Made by a program: the position numbers and the translations under genes. A DNA stretch of 37,201 nucleotides, taken from positions 1 through 37,201 of the forward strand of contig NZ_JAMXDB010000015.1 of NCBI RefSeq assembly GCF_024718545.1. Direction: 5' to 3'. Source of the stretch: Weissella fangxianensis. GTDB taxonomy: Bacteria; Bacillota; Bacilli; Lactobacillales; Lactobacillaceae. The notes under the pieces were generated by a model. That model had not been told where the DNA came from, made no database searches, and saw only the letters and a list, made by a program, of their open reading frames with translations. This document shows positions 1 through 7,939 of the stretch, piece after piece; position 1 is the stretch's first letter; every line of letters begins with the position of its first letter.

Positions 1-72
1 CCGTATTTTATAAGGCGGAATACCTTGTAGATACATTGTGACAGCTTCAATTTGTACTTCTTTTGAAAACAT
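1..72 (-). CDS. IS3-family transposase OrfA, N-terminal 24 residues (partial)
   Basis: Reading leftward from the ATG at 72-70, the frame gives MFSKEVQIEAVTMYLQG and continues open to the window edge. This resembles the start of IS3/IS150-type OrfA proteins, whose N-terminus forms a helix-turn-helix that binds the IS ends. A GGGG ribosome-binding site (83-80) lies seven bases before the ATG. Only 24 codons are visible, so the family call leans on the position next to an IS terminus and on the matching OrfB tail at 37107-37201. Confidence 0.7.
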   Translation of the reverse strand, partial: MFSKEVQIEAVTMYLQGIPPYKIR

Positions 73-77
73 AGTAA

Positions 78-117
78 AACCCCGTAAGTTTTGGAAATTA
101 CTCCAACTTACGGGGTT
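78..117. repeat. 13-bp inverted repeat inside the IS left end
   Basis: Positions 78-90 (AACCCCGTAAGTT) and 105-117 (AACTTACGGGGTT) are perfect inverted complements around a 14-base loop. In RNA read toward orfA the hairpin would hide the GGGG ribosome-binding site of orfA. Such hairpins are known in several IS families to block transposase translation from transcripts entering from outside; that role here is inference. Confidence 0.7.
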
Positions 118-124
118 CAGTTCA

Positions 125-791
125 TCTGCGACAACATCTGTTGGCTGGATTACCAATGGGCTTTCAACAATCAATCATTGCCATTGGAGCTGTTACACTA
201 GCAACAGCTGTGAATACTTTGGGAACAGATGCAGTTGCTGCGAATACAGCCGCTTCAAAAGTTGACCAAATCAGTACGCAACTAATGATGGCGGTTGGTG
301 TTGCCATGGCCACTTATACAGCGCAAAATTTCGGTGCTGGTAAATATGGTCGTATTTTAGAAGGTGTGAAGAGTTCCCTTAAGATGTCAATTAGTATGAG
401 TTTTGTACTAGGAGCAATTGAGGTTATCTTTGGCCGTGTGTTGGTCAGTTTATTTGTTGGAGCTGGTGAACATCGAGTAATGGACTTAGCGCAAGAGTAT
501 TTCTGGGCAAATGGGCCATTTTATTTTATCTTAAGTACCTTGTTCGTGTTACGTTATACATTACAAGGACTTGGCGATGTGCGAACACCAACGTATGCAG
601 GTATGGGTGAAATGGTGATGCGTACAGTCACAGCCTTTGCCTTGGTTGGCTGGTTAGGTTACTTTGGAGCTAGTTTAGCTAATCCGTTGGCTTGGTTAGG
701 CTCGTTATTATTCTTGATCCCGGCGTGGTTACGGATGGTCAAGCGATTGCGTAAACTACACAGTCCAGAAGAAACAGGCACTTTAGAATAA
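125..791 (+). pseudogene. MATE-family efflux transporter, C-terminal half, interrupted by IS3 element
   Basis: The open frame from the IS end reads HLRQHLLAGLPMGFQQSI and continues for about 221 residues to the stop at 791. GLPMGFQ followed by SIIAIG is typical of the start of the second MatE half in multidrug/toxic-compound exporters of about 450 residues. Roughly six hydrophobic segments follow, then a basic tail. The N-terminal half is missing: the sequence immediately to the left is IS DNA. An internal TTG at 141 could start a 216-residue protein, but half a MATE protein is unlikely to work. The remainder of the gene should lie on the other side of the IS, outside this window. Confidence 0.85.
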
Positions 792-793
792 TG

Positions 794-837
794 AAAAATA
801 GGTTGGAACAAAATTATTGTTCCAACCTATTTTTTTA
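794..837. terminator. Bidirectional terminator between MATE remnant and araR
   Basis: A 13-bp stem (798-810 ATAGGTTGGAACA with 818-830) and a 7-base loop are flanked by A-rich and T-rich tracts, so it can end transcription from both sides. It belongs to a family of similar GGTTGGAACA-type hairpins found several times in the window. Confidence 0.85.
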
Positions 838-871
838 CTACAAATGTATTAATTATCAACCTGTAAATTTT

Positions 872-1010
872 ATAGCGTAAACGCGTTCCAAAAGTCTGAA
901 GCCTCAATGTAACAACGATTGCGCAATTTCGCCTCTTTGCTACATTACGAGCCAAAATAACGCAACCATCGTTACACACCGGCTTCAAAACGACTTTTGT
1001 CTCGCTCTTT
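872..1010. repeat. Structured intergenic repeat, copy 1
   Basis: This copy runs from AACGCGTTCC through TCTGAAGCCTCAATGTAAC, then CGTTACACACCGGCTTCAAA, and ends in TTTTGTCTCGCTCT. The halves 886-930 and 957-1000 are largely complementary and would form a long hairpin with a variable tip. Closely related copies lie at 7426-7587 and 20843-21005. It fills the gap between the terminator at 794-837 and the 3' end of araR. The unit lacks an open reading frame and has no identified function. Confidence 0.8.
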
Positions 1011-1015
1011 TTTTA

Positions 1016-2119
1016 CTATTCTTGTGTTTCATCTGCAACTAGTGGGGTAGCGGACGAGTTACGAACAATCATATCTGGTTCATAAATCACATCATGACCA
1101 GGTTGCCCATCAATGAGATCAAGTAGAATTTGTGCAGCATCACGTCCCATTTTACGTTTGGGATGACGATTAGTTGTTAAACTAGGGGTCATGTACGTTG
1201 AGAGACTATAATCATCAAACCCAACAATGGCAACGTCTTCTGGAATTCGGAATCCAAGTGATTTTACTAAATCACTGGCCTGAATAGCTAGTGAGTCATT
1301 ATATAATGCCAAGGCAGTTGGGCGATGGGGTGATTCTAAGTAGGTTTCAATCTTGTTTAAGATGAGGGTGTTATTTTCTTCATCGTCAGATTGATACATG
1401 ATGATATTACTGTCTAAGGCGTAATCCGGTTGTGTTTGGAAGGCCTTGTAAAAGCCCTGCATACGGTGAGCCCCTTGGATATCATCGACCTTGAAGACGC
1501 CTAGAATTCTTTTATGCCCCTGGGCAATTAGATGACGGACTAATTGCGCTTCTGAGTCAACATCATTAACGCCAAGGTAATTGAAGTCCAAGCTTTCATA
1601 TTTTGAGTTAATAAATACTGTTGGTATATTTAGTTGCTTAATTTGATCGTACAAATCTTTATTGGGATTAGGCAGTGCCGACATTGTGGGTTCAATGATC
1701 AAGCCGCTAATGCCAGTTTCAATGATTCGTAATAGGCTACGTCGTTCACGATCGAATGTATTGTGTGTATTACTGATAAATAAAGCATAACCAGCGTCCG
1801 AAATAATTTGGTCAATACCACTAATGATTTCGGGGAAAATGTAGTCAGCTAGATGGGTTGTAATGACACCAATGACTTTATTTTCAGTTTTAGCAGCAGG
1901 GATTTTCTTCCAATCATTAACATACATACCATCCCCTTGGATACGGTATAAGTAATTTTCTTGTTCCAATCCTGCTGTTGCCCGCCTGACTGTGTAACGA
2001 CTCACATTATATTGTTCGGTTAAGTTTGCTTCAGTGGGTAGTTTTTCACCAATCGCAAATTTTCCAGAAATAATGTCATTGCGGAGCCCTTTCTTCACGA
2101 TGTCATATTTCGTATCCAT
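1016..2119 (-). CDS. araR: AraR, arabinose-responsive transcriptional repressor (GntR-type HTH + LacI-type sensor)
   Basis: The 367-residue protein has a winged-helix GntR DNA-binding domain at about residues 1-70 (LPTEANLTEQYNVSRYTVRR) joined to a LacI/GalR-like periplasmic-binding-protein fold from about residue 80 to the end (VIGVITTHLADYIFPEIISG). This mixed layout is characteristic of Bacillus AraR, which is about 362 residues long and releases DNA when L-arabinose binds. I chose the ATG at 2119 because GGAG lies ten bases upstream; an ATG at 2155 would sit at or before the likely transcription start. The gene faces araBDA, and two AraR boxes lie in the shared control region, so it very likely represses that operon and perhaps itself. 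Confidence 0.92.
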   Translation of the reverse strand: MDTKYDIVKKGLRNDIISGKFAIGEKLPTEANLTEQYNVSRYTVRRATAGLEQENYLYRIQGDGMYVNDWKKIPAAKTENKVIGVITTHLADYIFPEIISGIDQIISDAGYALFISNTHNTFDRERRSLLRIIETGISGLIIEPTMSALPNPNKDLYDQIKQLNIPTVFINSKYESLDFNYLGVNDVDSEAQLVRHLIAQGHKRILGVFKVDDIQGAHRMQGFYKAFQTQPDYALDSNIIMYQSDDEENNTLILNKIETYLESPHRPTALALYNDSLAIQASDLVKSLGFRIPEDVAIVGFDDYSLSTYMTPSLTTNRHPKRKMGRDAAQILLDLIDGQPGHDVIYEPDMIVRNSSATPLVADETQE

Positions 2120-2157
2120 ATTTCGATAGCTCCATTTCCAAAACATATAATACATTT

Positions 2158-2184
2158 ATTATACAAAAAATTCACATAGTTAAA
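2158..2184 (-). promoter_or_regulatory. Probable araR promoter
   Basis: On the minus strand a -10 TATAAT (2163-2158) follows TTTAAC (2184-2179) with a 15-base spacer. Spacing is short and the -35 is weak, so this is a candidate. It places the transcript start near 2151, consistent with translation from 2119. Confidence 0.5.
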
Positions 2185-2251
2185 AAGCTATTTATTAATT
2201 GTTAGTAATGGCAAGATAGTTGTTTTGAATTATTTTTAGTGATGAGGTTGA

Positions 2252-2265
2252 CGTTAACGTTAACG
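2252..2265. promoter_or_regulatory. 14-bp palindrome in the araR-araB control region
   Basis: CGTTAACGTTAACG is a perfect palindrome about 90 bases upstream of the araR start region and 110 bases from the first AraR box. It does not match the AraR box. It may be another operator, for example for araR autoregulation or catabolite control, but its protein partner is unknown. Confidence 0.45.
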
Positions 2266-2362
2266 ACCAATAGGTATTTCGATATCGTGATTTGTTGAGC
2301 AAAATGGTAAAAATTTTGTTGCTCGAAATAGCGGTATCATCGTGTTTGTTGATGATGTACGG

Positions 2363-2378
2363 AATTGTACATACAAAT
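2363..2378. promoter_or_regulatory. AraR operator box 1
   Basis: AATTGTACATACAAAT matches the Bacillus AraR box ATTTGTACGTACAAAT at 14 of 16 positions. Its centre is 33 bp from box 2, about three helical turns, so two AraR dimers could bind on the same face and cooperate. Confidence 0.8.
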
Positions 2379-2395
2379 TTTTGTTCTAACACTTG

Positions 2396-2411
2396 ATTTG
2401 TCCGCACAAAT
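2396..2411. promoter_or_regulatory. AraR operator box 2, overlapping the araB -35 region
   Basis: ATTTGTCCGCACAAAT matches the Bacillus AraR box at 14 of 16 positions. It covers the -35 region of the araB promoter, so bound AraR would exclude RNA polymerase. Confidence 0.82.
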
Positions 2412-2424
2412 GATTTACTATAAT
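2397..2424 (+). promoter_or_regulatory. araBDA promoter
   Basis: The -10 is a perfect TATAAT at 2419-2424. The -35 is weak (TTTGTC at 2397-2402 with a 16-base spacer) and lies within AraR box 2. A poor -35 is common for regulated promoters. Confidence 0.75.
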
Positions 2425-2427
2425 ACT

Positions 2428-2441
2428 TGTAAACGGTTACA
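2428..2441. promoter_or_regulatory. cre site (CcpA catabolite-repression operator) for araBDA
   Basis: TGTAAACGGTTACA fits the cre consensus TGNAANCGNTNNCA at all fixed positions. It lies at the transcription start just after the -10, a position from which CcpA represses in the presence of preferred sugars. Confidence 0.8.
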
Positions 2442-2475
2442 AAAACTTTGATTCTCATTTGAGGGGAATAGATTA

Positions 2476-4098
2476 ATGAATAAAGAACAAATTCAAGAAC
2501 AAATTACTACAGGGCAAGCGGCCCTTGGTGTTGAGTTTGGTTCTACTCGTATTAAGGCAGTGCTAGTTGCAACTGATTCATCAGTTATTGCAGTTGGTAG
2601 CCATAATTGGGAGAACAAACTTGAAAATGGTATCTGGACATATTCTTTGGAAGATGTCTGGTCAGGTCTACAAAGTGCGTATAAGAATTTAACAGATGTT
2701 GTTGCTGACGAATACGATGTTAAAGTAACCAAGCTTTCATCATTTGGAATTGCGGCTATGATGCACGGTTACTTGGTCTTTGATAAGAACGATAAGTCAT
2801 TGGTACCATTCCGTACATGGCGTAACGCCATTACTGGTGAGTCTGCAGCATCATTAACAAAATTATTTGATTTCAATATTCCACAGCGTTGGAGTATTGC
2901 TCACTTGTATCAAGCAATCTTGAACCAAGAAACACACGTTAAGGAAATCAATTACTTAACAACTTTGGCTGGTTATGTTCACTGGCGTTTGACTGGTGAA
3001 AAGGTTATCGGTATTGGGGATGCTTCGGGAGTCTTCCCAATTGATGAAGAGACTCATGACTATAACCAAGTAATGATGGACAAGTTCAATGCATTTAAGT
3101 CAGTGCAACAATATTTGTGGCAGTTACGGGATATCTTGCCAACAATCAAGTTAGCTGGTGAGGAAGCTGGTCGTTTGACTGAAGAAGGTGCCAAGTTACT
3201 TGATCCATCTGGTGCTTTGGAGAGTGGTGCGGTTGCCGCAGCTCCTGAAGGGGATGCTGGTACCGGAATGGTATCAACAAACTCAGTTAAGAAGCGTACA
3301 GCCAACGTCTCTGCTGGTACTTCAGCCTTTGCCATGGTTGTCTTAGAAAAAGAGTTATCACAAGTTAATGAGAACATGGATATGGTAACAACACCTGATG
3401 GTTCACCAGTTGCCATGGTCCACATTAATAATAGTACATCTGAGATTAATTCATGGGCGCGTGTCTTCACTGAATTTGCCGCTGCAATTGGGGCAACTGT
3501 TACCGGTGGTGAAATCTTCAGTGCATTGTTCAACAGTGTTTTGAAGTCAGATCCAGATGCTGGTGGCTTGCTAAGCTATGGTTATCATTCTGGTGAGAAT
3601 ATTACTGGTATGGATGAAGGTCGTCCGCTATTTGTTCGTACACCAAATGCTAAGTTCACATTAGCTAACTTGATGCGTATGCATTTGTACAGTGCCTTTG
3701 GTGCAATGAAGATTGGTTTGGATGTTTTGGCAGAAGAAAAAGTTGCCATGGATTCAGTTGTTGCCCAAGGTGGTATCTTTACAACACCAGTTGTTGCCCA
3801 AAAGATTTTAGCTGGGGTTATGGATGCACCCGTAACCTTAATGAAGAACGCTGGTGAAGGTGGTCCTTGGGGAATGGCAGTTTTGTCACAATTCGTTGTG
3901 AGCCACAAGGATGGTCAATCACTTGCTGATTACCTAGAAGATGAAGTATTCCAGTCTCAAGAAAGTACCACAATCGATCCAGACCCAGAAGATGTTGCTG
4001 GATTTGGTAAGTTTATGGAAGAATATAAAGCTGGTCTATCAATTGAACAAACCGCAATTGACCAAATGCCAGTTGAGGAGACATCTAAGGAGGATTAA
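2476..4098 (+). CDS. araB: Ribulokinase AraB (FGGY family)
   Basis: This 540-residue protein phosphorylates L-ribulose with ATP to L-ribulose 5-phosphate, the second step of arabinose use. The N-terminus holds the FGGY-kinase phosphate-binding stretch LGVEFGSTRIKAVLV (about residues 17-31), and the C-terminal half has the ATPase-fold segments ANVSAGTSAFAMVV and VVAQGGIFTTPVVAQ. The sequence resembles the lactobacillar AraB group rather than E. coli AraB. GAGGGG lies ten bases before the ATG. It is the first gene of araB-araD-araA, and a GGAGG within its last codons serves araD. Confidence 0.92.
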   Translation: MNKEQIQEQITTGQAALGVEFGSTRIKAVLVATDSSVIAVGSHNWENKLENGIWTYSLEDVWSGLQSAYKNLTDVVADEYDVKVTKLSSFGIAAMMHGYLVFDKNDKSLVPFRTWRNAITGESAASLTKLFDFNIPQRWSIAHLYQAILNQETHVKEINYLTTLAGYVHWRLTGEKVIGIGDASGVFPIDEETHDYNQVMMDKFNAFKSVQQYLWQLRDILPTIKLAGEEAGRLTEEGAKLLDPSGALESGAVAAAPEGDAGTGMVSTNSVKKRTANVSAGTSAFAMVVLEKELSQVNENMDMVTTPDGSPVAMVHINNSTSEINSWARVFTEFAAAIGATVTGGEIFSALFNSVLKSDPDAGGLLSYGYHSGENITGMDEGRPLFVRTPNAKFTLANLMRMHLYSAFGAMKIGLDVLAEEKVAMDSVVAQGGIFTTPVVAQKILAGVMDAPVTLMKNAGEGGPWGMAVLSQFVVSHKDGQSLADYLEDEVFQSQESTTIDPDPEDVAGFGKFMEEYKAGLSIEQTAIDQMPVEETSKED

Positions 4099-4104
4099 TT
4101 AATA

Positions 4105-4809
4105 ATGTTAGAAGACGTTAAGCAACGTGTTTATGACGCTAACATGGCCTTGCCAAAGCATGGCTTGATTAAATTTACCTGGGGAAACGTTTCTGAAATC
4201 GATCGTGAAAGTGGCTTGTTTGTCATTAAACCTTCTGGGGTTCCATATGATGAATTAAAGCCAGAAGATATGGTTGTTGTTGATCTTGATGGTAAGATCG
4301 TTGAGGGTGACCTTAACCCATCAAGTGATACAGAAACGCACCGTGTTTTGTACAAGGAATTCCCAGAAATTGGTGGAATCGTGCATACGCATTCACCATG
4401 GGCAGTGTCATTTGCTCAAGCTGGGATTGACCTACCAGCTGCAGGTACGACACATGCAGATACATTCTACGGTGATGTGCCTGTAGCTCGCCAGATGACC
4501 GACGAGGAAATCAATGGTGAGTACGAGCTTGAAACAGGTAATGTGATTATTGAAACGTTCAAGAAGCGTGGTATTGATCCAATGGCTGTGCCAGCTGTAT
4601 TGGCACAAGATCATGGACCATTCACATGGGGAGAATCTGCTGATAAAGCAGTGTATAACGCGGTTGTGTTGGAAGAGTCAGCTAAGATGGCTTACCACAC
4701 GATTATGTTAAATCCACACAACATCCATGTTTCACAAACGTTGTTGGATAAGCATTATTTGCGTAAGCATGGTGCTAATGCATATTATGGTCAAAAGTCT
4801 AAGGACTAG
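4105..4809 (+). CDS. araD: L-ribulose-5-phosphate 4-epimerase AraD
   Basis: The enzyme converts L-ribulose 5-phosphate to D-xylulose 5-phosphate, which feeds the phosphoketolase pathway. At 234 residues it is the normal length for class II aldolase/AraD proteins. Zinc ligands are visible as H94 and H96 in VHTHSPWA and H170 in QDHGPF; D75 in SSDTETH corresponds to the catalytic aspartate near position 76 in the E. coli enzyme. It starts six bases after araB, with AAGGAGG in the end of araB, so translation is probably coupled. Confidence 0.94.
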   Translation: MLEDVKQRVYDANMALPKHGLIKFTWGNVSEIDRESGLFVIKPSGVPYDELKPEDMVVVDLDGKIVEGDLNPSSDTETHRVLYKEFPEIGGIVHTHSPWAVSFAQAGIDLPAAGTTHADTFYGDVPVARQMTDEEINGEYELETGNVIIETFKKRGIDPMAVPAVLAQDHGPFTWGESADKAVYNAVVLEESAKMAYHTIMLNPHNIHVSQTLLDKHYLRKHGANAYYGQKSKD

Positions 4810-4849
4810 TCGTTGTTGTTATATTATATATTTCAGGGGGAAATAGAAC

Positions 4850-6277
4850 ATGTTTAACACAAAGAATTACAAGTTTTGGTTTATCACAGGATCACAATTC
4901 CTTTATGGTCCAGAGGTATTAGACAAGGTTGAAGCTGACGCAAAGGATATCGTTGACAAGTTGAACGAATCAGGAAACTTGCCATACCCAGTAGAATTTA
5001 AGTTGGTTGCAACAACTTCAGAAAATATTGCTGGTGTTATGAAGGAAGCTAACTATGATGATTCTGTTGCCGGAGTCATTACTTGGATGCACACATTCTC
5101 TCCAGCAAAGAATTGGATCCGTGGTACACAATTACTACAAAAGCCTTTGCTACACTTTGCAACACAATACTTAGAAGAATTGCCATATGATGACATTGAC
5201 TTTGACTACATGAATGCTAACCAATCAGCTCACGGTGATCGTGAGTACGCATTCATCAATGCTCGTTTGCAATTAAACAACAAGATTGTTTATGGTCACT
5301 GGGCTGATAAGGATGTTCAAGACAAGATTGGTAAGTGGATGGACGTTGCTGTTGCATACAACGAATCATTCAAGATCAAGGTTGCCGCATTTGCTGACAA
5401 GATGCGTAATGTTGCCGTTACTGATGGTGACAAGATCGAAGCACAAATCAAGTTTGGTTGGCGTGTAGATTACTGGGCAATGGGTGACTTGGTTGAAGCA
5501 GTTAACGCTGTTAGTGATGAAGACATCGATGCTAAGTATGAAGAACTACAAAAAGAATATGACTTTGTTGTTGGTGACAACACACCGGAGAAGTTTGAAC
5601 ACAGTGTAAAGTATCAAATCCGTGAGTACTTCGGTTTGAAGCACTTCATGGACGAGCATGGTTACACAGCCTTTACTGATAACTTCGAGGATTTGTATGG
5701 TCTAGAACAATTACCAGGTTTGGCATCACAAATGTTGATGGCTGAAGGATATGGATTCGCTGGTGAAGGTGACTGGAAGACAGCCGCTTTGGATCGTTTG
5801 ATGAAGATTATTTCACACAACAAGCACACAGTCTTCATGGAAGATTACACACTTGATTTGCGTAAGGGTCACGAAGCTATCCTTGGATCACACATGCTTG
5901 AAGTTGATCCAACAATTGCCTCAGACAAGCCACGTGTTGAAGTTCACCCATTGGACATTGGTGACAAGGCTGATCCTGCACGTTTGGTATTCACTGGTAT
6001 GGAAGGTGACGCTGTTGACGCAACCCTTGCAGACTACGGTGATGAGTTCAAGTTGATGTCATATGATGTTACTGGAAACAAGCCTGAAGCTGAGATGCCA
6101 CACCTACCAGTTGCTAAGCAATTGTGGACACCAAAGCAAGGTTTGCGTGACGGATCAGTTGGTTGGTTGACTCTTGGTGGTGGACACCATACGGTTCTAT
6201 CATTTGATGTTGATGCAGAACAATTGTCAGATTTGTCAAAGATGTTCGGCTTGACATACGTTGATATCAAAGACTAA
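4850..6277 (+). CDS. araA: L-arabinose isomerase AraA
   Basis: AraA interconverts L-arabinose and L-ribulose, the first step of the pathway. The 475-residue length and the motifs fit the family: E306 in FAGEGDWK, E331 in [10 protein letters not shown]348 in LGSHMLEV and H446-H447 in [10 protein letters not shown] are the likely metal and substrate ligands (Mn2+ in this family). AGGGGGAA lies before the ATG. The codon usage looks strongly biased, suggesting high expression when induced. It ends the araBDA operon and is followed by a terminator at 6386-6426. Confidence 0.95.
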   Translation: MFNTKNYKFWFITGSQFLYGPEVLDKVEADAKDIVDKLNESGNLPYPVEFKLVATTSENIAGVMKEANYDDSVAGVITWMHTFSPAKNWIRGTQLLQKPLLHFATQYLEELPYDDIDFDYMNANQSAHGDREYAFINARLQLNNKIVYGHWADKDVQDKIGKWMDVAVAYNESFKIKVAAFADKMRNVAVTDGDKIEAQIKFGWRVDYWAMGDLVEAVNAVSDEDIDAKYEELQKEYDFVVGDNTPEKFEHSVKYQIREYFGLKHFMDEHGYTAFTDNFEDLYGLEQLPGLASQMLMAEGYGFAGEGDWKTAALDRLMKIISHNKHTVFMEDYTLDLRKGHEAILGSHMLEVDPTIASDKPRVEVHPLDIGDKADPARLVFTGMEGDAVDATLADYGDEFKLMSYDVTGNKPEAEMPHLPVAKQLWTPKQGLRDGSVGWLTLGGGHHTVLSFDVDAEQLSDLSKMFGLTYVDIKD

Positions 6278-6385
6278 TTATTCAATTAATTTAAATTTCT
6301 AACCTAATAATAAAATCAAAAAATAAAACCTAAAATCTCATATAAAAGTTAACAATATAAAATAAAATCTCTCATGTGAATTGTC

Positions 6386-6426
6386 AGTAATAATATGGTC
6401 TAAGACATATTATTACTGGCTTTTTA
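6386..6426 (+). terminator. Terminator of araBDA
   Basis: A 13-bp perfect stem (6386-6398 CAGTAATAATATG with 6407-6419) and an 8-base loop are followed by TTTTT. The 100 bases between araA and the hairpin are AT-rich without a visible gene. Confidence 0.85.
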
Positions 6427-6507
6427 CGTTATCTGTTATGATATAGTATTGAGGAAACTGAGATAAGCAAATGATAGAATTCAATCAAAAGGGGCAAAAT
6501 TCATAAT

Positions 6508-7356
6508 ATGGATATTACAACACAGCTTCAATTAGCAGATGGTTATCAAATGCCACAACAAGGTTTGGGATTATATAAGGTAACGGACCAAGATAACTTG
6601 ACTGAAGTTATTAAAACAGCATGGAAAGCGGGATACCGTTTATTTGATACGGCCCAAATGTATAAAAATGAGGCCGAAGTCGGTCGAAGTTTGCGTGCAT
6701 TGGGGATGCCTCGTGAGGATTATTTCGTGACGACTAAGGTGGCTGAAGAAAATCAAGGATATGATAAAACTTTGGCATCCGTTGAACAGTCTTTGAAGGA
6801 TTTACAGATGGATTATGTTGATTTATTGATGGTTCATTGGCCGCTACATGAACAATTCTTTGATACATGGCGTGCCTTTGAACGCTTGCAGGCTGAAGGT
6901 ATCGTCAAATCTTTGGGAACGTCAAACTTTGGGATGGTTCATTTACAATATTTGGCGACGCAGGCTAATGAGATGCCGGTAGTGAACCAGATTGAAAATC
7001 ATCCCCACCTTGTTCAACCTGAATTGCGTAATTTCTTACGAGAAAATAATATTGTGACTCAAGCTTGGGCACCTTTAGGACGAGGATCAGTCTTAGCAGA
7101 ACCAACGATTGTTTCGATTGCTGAGAAATATGGCAAATCACCAGCACAGGTTGTTCTAAGATGGCATTTGGCGCATGGCACTAGTATTATTCCAAAGTCG
7201 GTTCACCCACAAAGAGTGATCGAAAATGCTGATATCTATAATTTTTCATTGACGGTGGAAGAACTTGATGCCATTGATGCCTTGAATACTTATACACGAA
7301 TTAGCCAAGAACCTGAGCAAGTCTATGAACGTGGACGTCAGTATCCACATCATTAA
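6508..7356 (+). CDS. NADPH-dependent aldo/keto reductase
   Basis: This 282-residue single-domain (alpha/beta)8-barrel oxidoreductase of the aldo/keto reductase superfamily resembles the 2,5-diketo-D-gluconate reductase/AKR5 group. The catalytic tetrad is visible: D47 in RLFDTAQ, Y52 in QMYKNE, K77 in VTTKVAE and H110 in MVHWPL. The coenzyme stretch IPKSVHPQRVIEN near residue 231 fits NADPH binding. It reduces aldehydes or ketones; the true substrate cannot be read from sequence. It stands alone between two terminators after the arabinose operon. Link to pentose metabolism is possible but not shown. GGGG lies 13 bases before the ATG, rather far. Confidence 0.9.
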   Translation: MDITTQLQLADGYQMPQQGLGLYKVTDQDNLTEVIKTAWKAGYRLFDTAQMYKNEAEVGRSLRALGMPREDYFVTTKVAEENQGYDKTLASVEQSLKDLQMDYVDLLMVHWPLHEQFFDTWRAFERLQAEGIVKSLGTSNFGMVHLQYLATQANEMPVVNQIENHPHLVQPELRNFLRENNIVTQAWAPLGRGSVLAEPTIVSIAEKYGKSPAQVVLRWHLAHGTSIIPKSVHPQRVIENADIYNFSLTVEELDAIDALNTYTRISQEPEQVYERGRQYPHH

Positions 7357-7374
7357 TCAATATTTGAAATTATG

Positions 7375-7415
7375 AAGAGATTGGGACAGTTTCTGTTGTA
7401 CCAATCTCTTTTTTG
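7375..7415 (+). terminator. Terminator after the aldo/keto reductase
   Basis: A stem AAGAGATTGG (7375-7384) pairs with 7401-7410 and is followed by T residues. It belongs to the GATTGGGACA hairpin family of this window. Confidence 0.85.
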
Positions 7416-7425
7416 TTTACACCTT

Positions 7426-7587
7426 GGTTTCAGAGCGTTTTTTCTCACTCTTTCATAAACGTGTTCACCAAAACTGAAGCCTCAATGTAACGAGATGCCA
7501 CTATTCCTGATCTACGCTTCGCTGCGATCAAAAACAGTGCCACCGTCGTTACACACCGGCTTCAAAGCGTTTTGGTTCACACTCTCT
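7426..7587. repeat. Structured intergenic repeat, copy 2
   Basis: It begins with GGTTTCAGAGCG and TTTCTCACTCT, passes through ATAAACGTGTTCACC, ACTGAAGCCTCAATGTAACG, a variable tip with CTTCGCTGCGATCA, then CGTTACACACCGGCTTCAAA and GCGTTTTGGTTCACACTCT. The order and many bases match copies 1 and 3, and the two halves are again complementary. The opening stretch repeats the closing stretch, so the unit has short direct repeats as well as an internal palindrome. Confidence 0.8.
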
Positions 7588-7604
7588 AAAATTGTTACAT
7601 CTTC

Positions 7605-7683
7605 CCTCATTCGTTTCGTTAGTATAGATGTCAGCACTTAGCTGATAAGCGAATGGCCATTCGAAAAAACGAAAGAATTGAGG
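7605..7683 (+). promoter_or_regulatory. Possible folded leader of the DUF1659/DUF2922-like pair
   Basis: The stretch 7605-7620 pairs with 7668-7683 through 15 base pairs with two single bulges, and the pairing includes the GAGG ribosome-binding site (7680-7683). Inside lie two short hairpins, TCAGC/GCTGA (7631-7635 with 7641-7645) and CGAAT/ATTCG (7650-7654 with 7659-7663). Together they form a three-way junction. Whether transcription starts upstream of 7605 is uncertain; a start near 7632 would make this a DNA operator-like structure instead. Confidence 0.5.
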
Positions 7684-7692
7684 ATGAAAGTT

Positions 7693-7926
7693 ATGGTAGA
7701 AAAGAAGCGATTACCCAACAATATGTTGAAGGTCAAGATTATTGGTAAGACAGGTGAAGATGTTGTTACAAGCCGTCAATTTTACGTGAAGCAGGGGACG
7801 ACCATTACTGAACTAAACCAGTTAGCTCAGTTAATGTTACAACTAGGGGCTGAAATTGCCATTGATAAGATAACGACAGTGGACACAAAAGCACATTTAT
7901 TTAATCCAAATACCATTACTAATTAA
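7693..7926 (+). CDS. Small DUF1659-like protein
   Basis: The gene encodes about 77 residues and has no signal peptide or membrane segment. The middle (LKVKIIGKTGEDVV to AIDKITTVD) resembles DUF1659 proteins, which are short, of unknown function, and often precede a DUF2922 gene in Firmicutes. I chose the ATG at 7693 because GAGG at 7680-7683 is nine bases upstream; a TTG at 7678 would leave no ribosome-binding site. It is followed 13 bases later by the DUF2922-like gene. The family call is from pattern memory and is moderate in strength. Confidence 0.6.
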   Translation: MVEKKRLPNNMLKVKIIGKTGEDVVTSRQFYVKQGTTITELNQLAQLMLQLGAEIAIDKITTVDTKAHLFNPNTITN

Positions 7927-7939
7927 GGGAGAATTGAAT

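Larger units (their letters stand above)
1..124 (-). mobile_element. IS3-family element, left-end part
   Basis: The element runs out of the window on the left. Its terminus is at 124, where the minus strand begins TGAACTGAACCCC, and the transposase orfA starts just inside it. The same 13-base terminus occurs at 37077 at the other end of the window, followed by related bases (TTGGAG after a short variable stretch), so the two are probably ends of one IS type. Assignment to IS3 family, IS150-like, rests on the TG...CA ends, the OrfA start here and the OrfB tail at the other end. The target is a MATE transporter gene. Confidence 0.8.

Noticed and set aside
38-265. Small plus-strand frame that crosses the IS end
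   Set aside because: It lies partly in IS terminal sequence and partly out of frame with MATE; the reverse-strand OrfA start and the MATE frame explain the DNA.
2195-2458. 87-residue minus-strand frame in the ara control region
   Set aside because: It overlaps AraR boxes, the cre site and the araB promoter, and has no plausible ribosome-binding site.
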